Positions 62,775 to 64,000 of a stretch of 64,000 bases of DNA are shown piece after piece. Source of the stretch: Tenacibaculum finnmarkense. GTDB taxonomy: Bacteria > Bacteroidota > Bacteroidia > Flavobacteriales > Flavobacteriaceae. The position numbers and the translations under genes are program-made. The notes below the pieces were generated by a model. The model saw only the letters and a program-made list of their open reading frames with translations, was not told the DNA's origin and searched no databases. The stretch spans positions 1 through 64,000 of the forward strand of contig NZ_OENA01000023.1 of the NCBI RefSeq assembly GCF_900239185.1, in the 5' to 3' direction. Numbering within the stretch: position 1 is the stretch's first letter; every line of letters starts with the position of its first letter.

Positions 62775-63293
62775 TTACTTTTTATTTGGAGGATAATTTA
62801 CCAGTATTTTTCCGATTACTTTTTTATAATGCGCTACTTTTTCTGTCGGTGTTCTTTTTTCGTTTATTTTAGTATTCGCTATTCCTTGCCATAGTAATTC
62901 ATTGTTTTTGCTAGTAACAAAATCAATCGTTAATTGCTCATTTATTTTTTTACTACCAATAGGAATTCCTCCTGAAAGCCCAAAATTAACAGCTCCTCCA
63001 CCGCCTATTCCAACGCCAATTGTGTTTCTATTAACAGCCGCACTTTGTTTTGATAAAATATGAATATAGATATCAGGATTTTCGGCTAAAGTCATCCCCT
63101 TTTCTTGAAGCCCCAATGTTAATTCACGGGAAATTCTTTTAACATCCAACTCATTTAATCCTTTACCTGCATCATCAAAAAAATGAAATGTTTTATAATT
63201 TTCAAAAGTAGTCTGACGATCATAATCGTACACTACTTTAGTCGATGAACAGCCTAGTATAAATAGTAAAAAAAGAATTTTTAATGGTTTCAT
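62775..63293 (-). CDS. DUF4136 lipoprotein
   Basis: The protein has 172 residues from the ATG at 63293; the longer start at 63329 adds a second hydrophobic stretch and is unlikely. The signal peptide ends in LFILGCSS, a lipobox with Cys near residue 15. The DUF4136 domain follows: YDYDRQTTFENYKTFHFFDDAG, the LTLGLQEKGMT helix, NPDIYIHIL and LTIDFVTSKNNELLWQGIANTKI. Such lipoproteins are attached to the inner side of the outer membrane. The function is unknown. Confidence 0.85.
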   Translation of the reverse strand: MKPLKILFLLFILGCSSTKVVYDYDRQTTFENYKTFHFFDDAGKGLNELDVKRISRELTLGLQEKGMTLAENPDIYIHILSKQSAAVNRNTIGVGIGGGGAVNFGLSGGIPIGSKKINEQLTIDFVTSKNNELLWQGIANTKINEKRTPTEKVAHYKKVIGKILVNYPPNKK

Positions 63294-63343
63294 AATAATA
63301 TAATTTATTAAAACTACTACAATAATCATACCTTTTAAAACGT

Positions 63344-63371
63344 AAAAACCCTCGAATAATCGAAGGTTTTT
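63344..63371. terminator. terminator after the S8 protease gene
   Basis: AAAAACCcTCGA and TCGAaGGTTTTT form a stem with one mismatch around ATAA. It lies 25 bases beyond the protease stop codon on the minus strand. Confidence 0.65.
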
Positions 63372-63395
63372 ATTCTTTAATTTAATTAACTTATT

Positions 63396-64000
63396 TTATT
63401 GAACAGCTTTTAAGGCATCAATATTTCCATACCCAAACGCTGAATTTTTATTCGGATAAAAAGACGCTGACTCTTTCATTTTTTGTAATACTTGATTTCT
63501 ATCCCAAGATGGGTTTTTAGCCCATACTAAAGCGGCAATACCTGCTGTTGTTGCTGTCGCCGCCGATGAACCACCTATATAATTTGCCTGTTGGTCAAAA
63601 TAACTTAATACCGCTATAAAATTACCCGCACCCGTTTTTCTCTGCATTTGAACAGTAAAATCAATTTGAGATCCTGTATGACAAATATCACATTGATTAT
63701 ATTCTTCGCCTTCCATTATACCTGTTACAGCAACGGTCTCCTCCATGCTTGCTGGAAAAATAACCCCATACCAAGTTGTGTATGATGTTGAAGTTCCTCC
63801 GGCAGCTAAAATCATTTTACCCTTACTATACGCATACTTTATAGCATCTTCTATTTTACCAATACCAAACGGAAAACCAATAGACATTGAAATTACTTTT
63901 ACATCAGCTCTATCGGCTAAAGCAATTAAAGCATCTGCAACACCTTTTCTTTCATGATAATCATCTATAACAACATTTTCAACAGCTCTATAAGTAACTA
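63396..64000 (-). CDS. S8 (subtilisin-like) serine peptidase, 3' part
   Basis: The frame is open from the right window edge to the stop at 63396, so only the C-terminal 200 residues are visible. They contain ADVKVISMSIGFPFG (the SMSIG-like strand), MILAAGGTSTSYTTWYGVIFPAS, and the catalytic serine region YIGGSSAATATTAGIAALVWAKNPSW. The catalytic Asp and His would lie upstream, outside the window. The oxyanion-hole position, usually AAGN, reads AAGG here. The protein ends in FGYGNIDALKAVQ, a normal S8 C-terminus with no sorting domain. It is probably exported, but the signal peptide is not in view. Confidence 0.88.
   Translation of the reverse strand, partial: VTYRAVENVVIDDYHERKGVADALIALADRADVKVISMSIGFPFGIGKIEDAIKYAYSKGKMILAAGGTSTSYTTWYGVIFPASMEETVAVTGIMEGEEYNQCDICHTGSQIDFTVQMQRKTGAGNFIAVLSYFDQQANYIGGSSAATATTAGIAALVWAKNPSWDRNQVLQKMKESASFYPNKNSAFGYGNIDALKAVQ

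Noticed and set aside
1..64000. tRNA, rRNA or riboswitch genes
   Set aside because: I looked for cloverleaf-like and conserved RNA sequences between the genes and saw none that I could support by eye.

Overview
This window looks like a chromosomal segment of a marine Flavobacteriaceae bacterium, of the Tenacibaculum/Polaribacter type. The DNA is very AT-rich. Promoters have the Bacteroidota form (TTG, 17-23 bases, TAnnTTTG). Secreted proteins carry signal peptides ending in Asn-Ala-Gln, a C-terminal type IX secretion sorting domain is present, and several gene neighbourhoods (YfhO-DUF4834, rsmE-DUF4159-GH3, rsfS-ftsH-LUD-cdsA) are typical of the family. No tRNA, rRNA, CRISPR array or transposase was seen.

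Layout. 0.2-1.9 kb: two envelope or secreted proteins. 2-10.5 kb, minus strand: a surface polysaccharide operon (DUF4834, YfhO, methyltransferase, two GT4 glycosyltransferases, WecB epimerase, flippase). 10.6-16 kb: beta-barrel protein, acyltransferase, rsmE, a membrane AraC-type regulator followed by an apparent gene relic, and DUF4159. 16-23.4 kb: a GH3/serine-hydrolase fusion, a DEDDh exonuclease, a small AAA ATPase and small unknown genes. 23.4-29.5 kb: a complete type I restriction-modification operon (hsdM-hsdS-hsdR), flanked by near-identical terminator-bearing direct repeats and placed just downstream of dnaK. 29.6-38.5 kb: housekeeping genes (dnaK, pyrE, birA, rsfS, ftsH, LUD protein, cdsA, acyl-CoA-binding protein, YceI). 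38.5-39.2 kb: a small HTH/membrane-protein pair. 39.4-43.8 kb: a probable 2-oxoadipate to 2-hydroxyglutarate to 2-oxoglutarate module with an Lrp-type regulator. 44-48.4 kb: a type IX-secreted protein, then a PqqD-like/HPr-kinase-like fusion and a nucleotidyltransferase. 48.4-52 kb: mpl, an iron alcohol dehydrogenase and an AraC regulator. 52.2-58.4 kb: a 2069-residue alpha-2-macroglobulin. 58.6-62 kb: a Roco protein with 15 near-identical leucine-rich repeats, a Roc GTPase, a COR-like region and a C-terminal TIR domain. 62-64 kb: a small beta-barrel, a DUF4136 lipoprotein and the 3' part of a subtilisin-like protease.

The strongest candidates for poorly described biology are the LRR-Roc-COR-TIR protein (a plausible stand-alone NLR-like immune sensor with a TIR effector) and the PqqD-HprK/nucleotidyltransferase pair (modules that resemble RiPP tailoring enzymes, with no precursor peptide or leader peptidase nearby). 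The oxoadipate module, the repeats that could vary hsdS and the LRR array, and the dispersed inverted and direct repeats also deserve attention. All functions are inferred by reading the sequence; no search was run.
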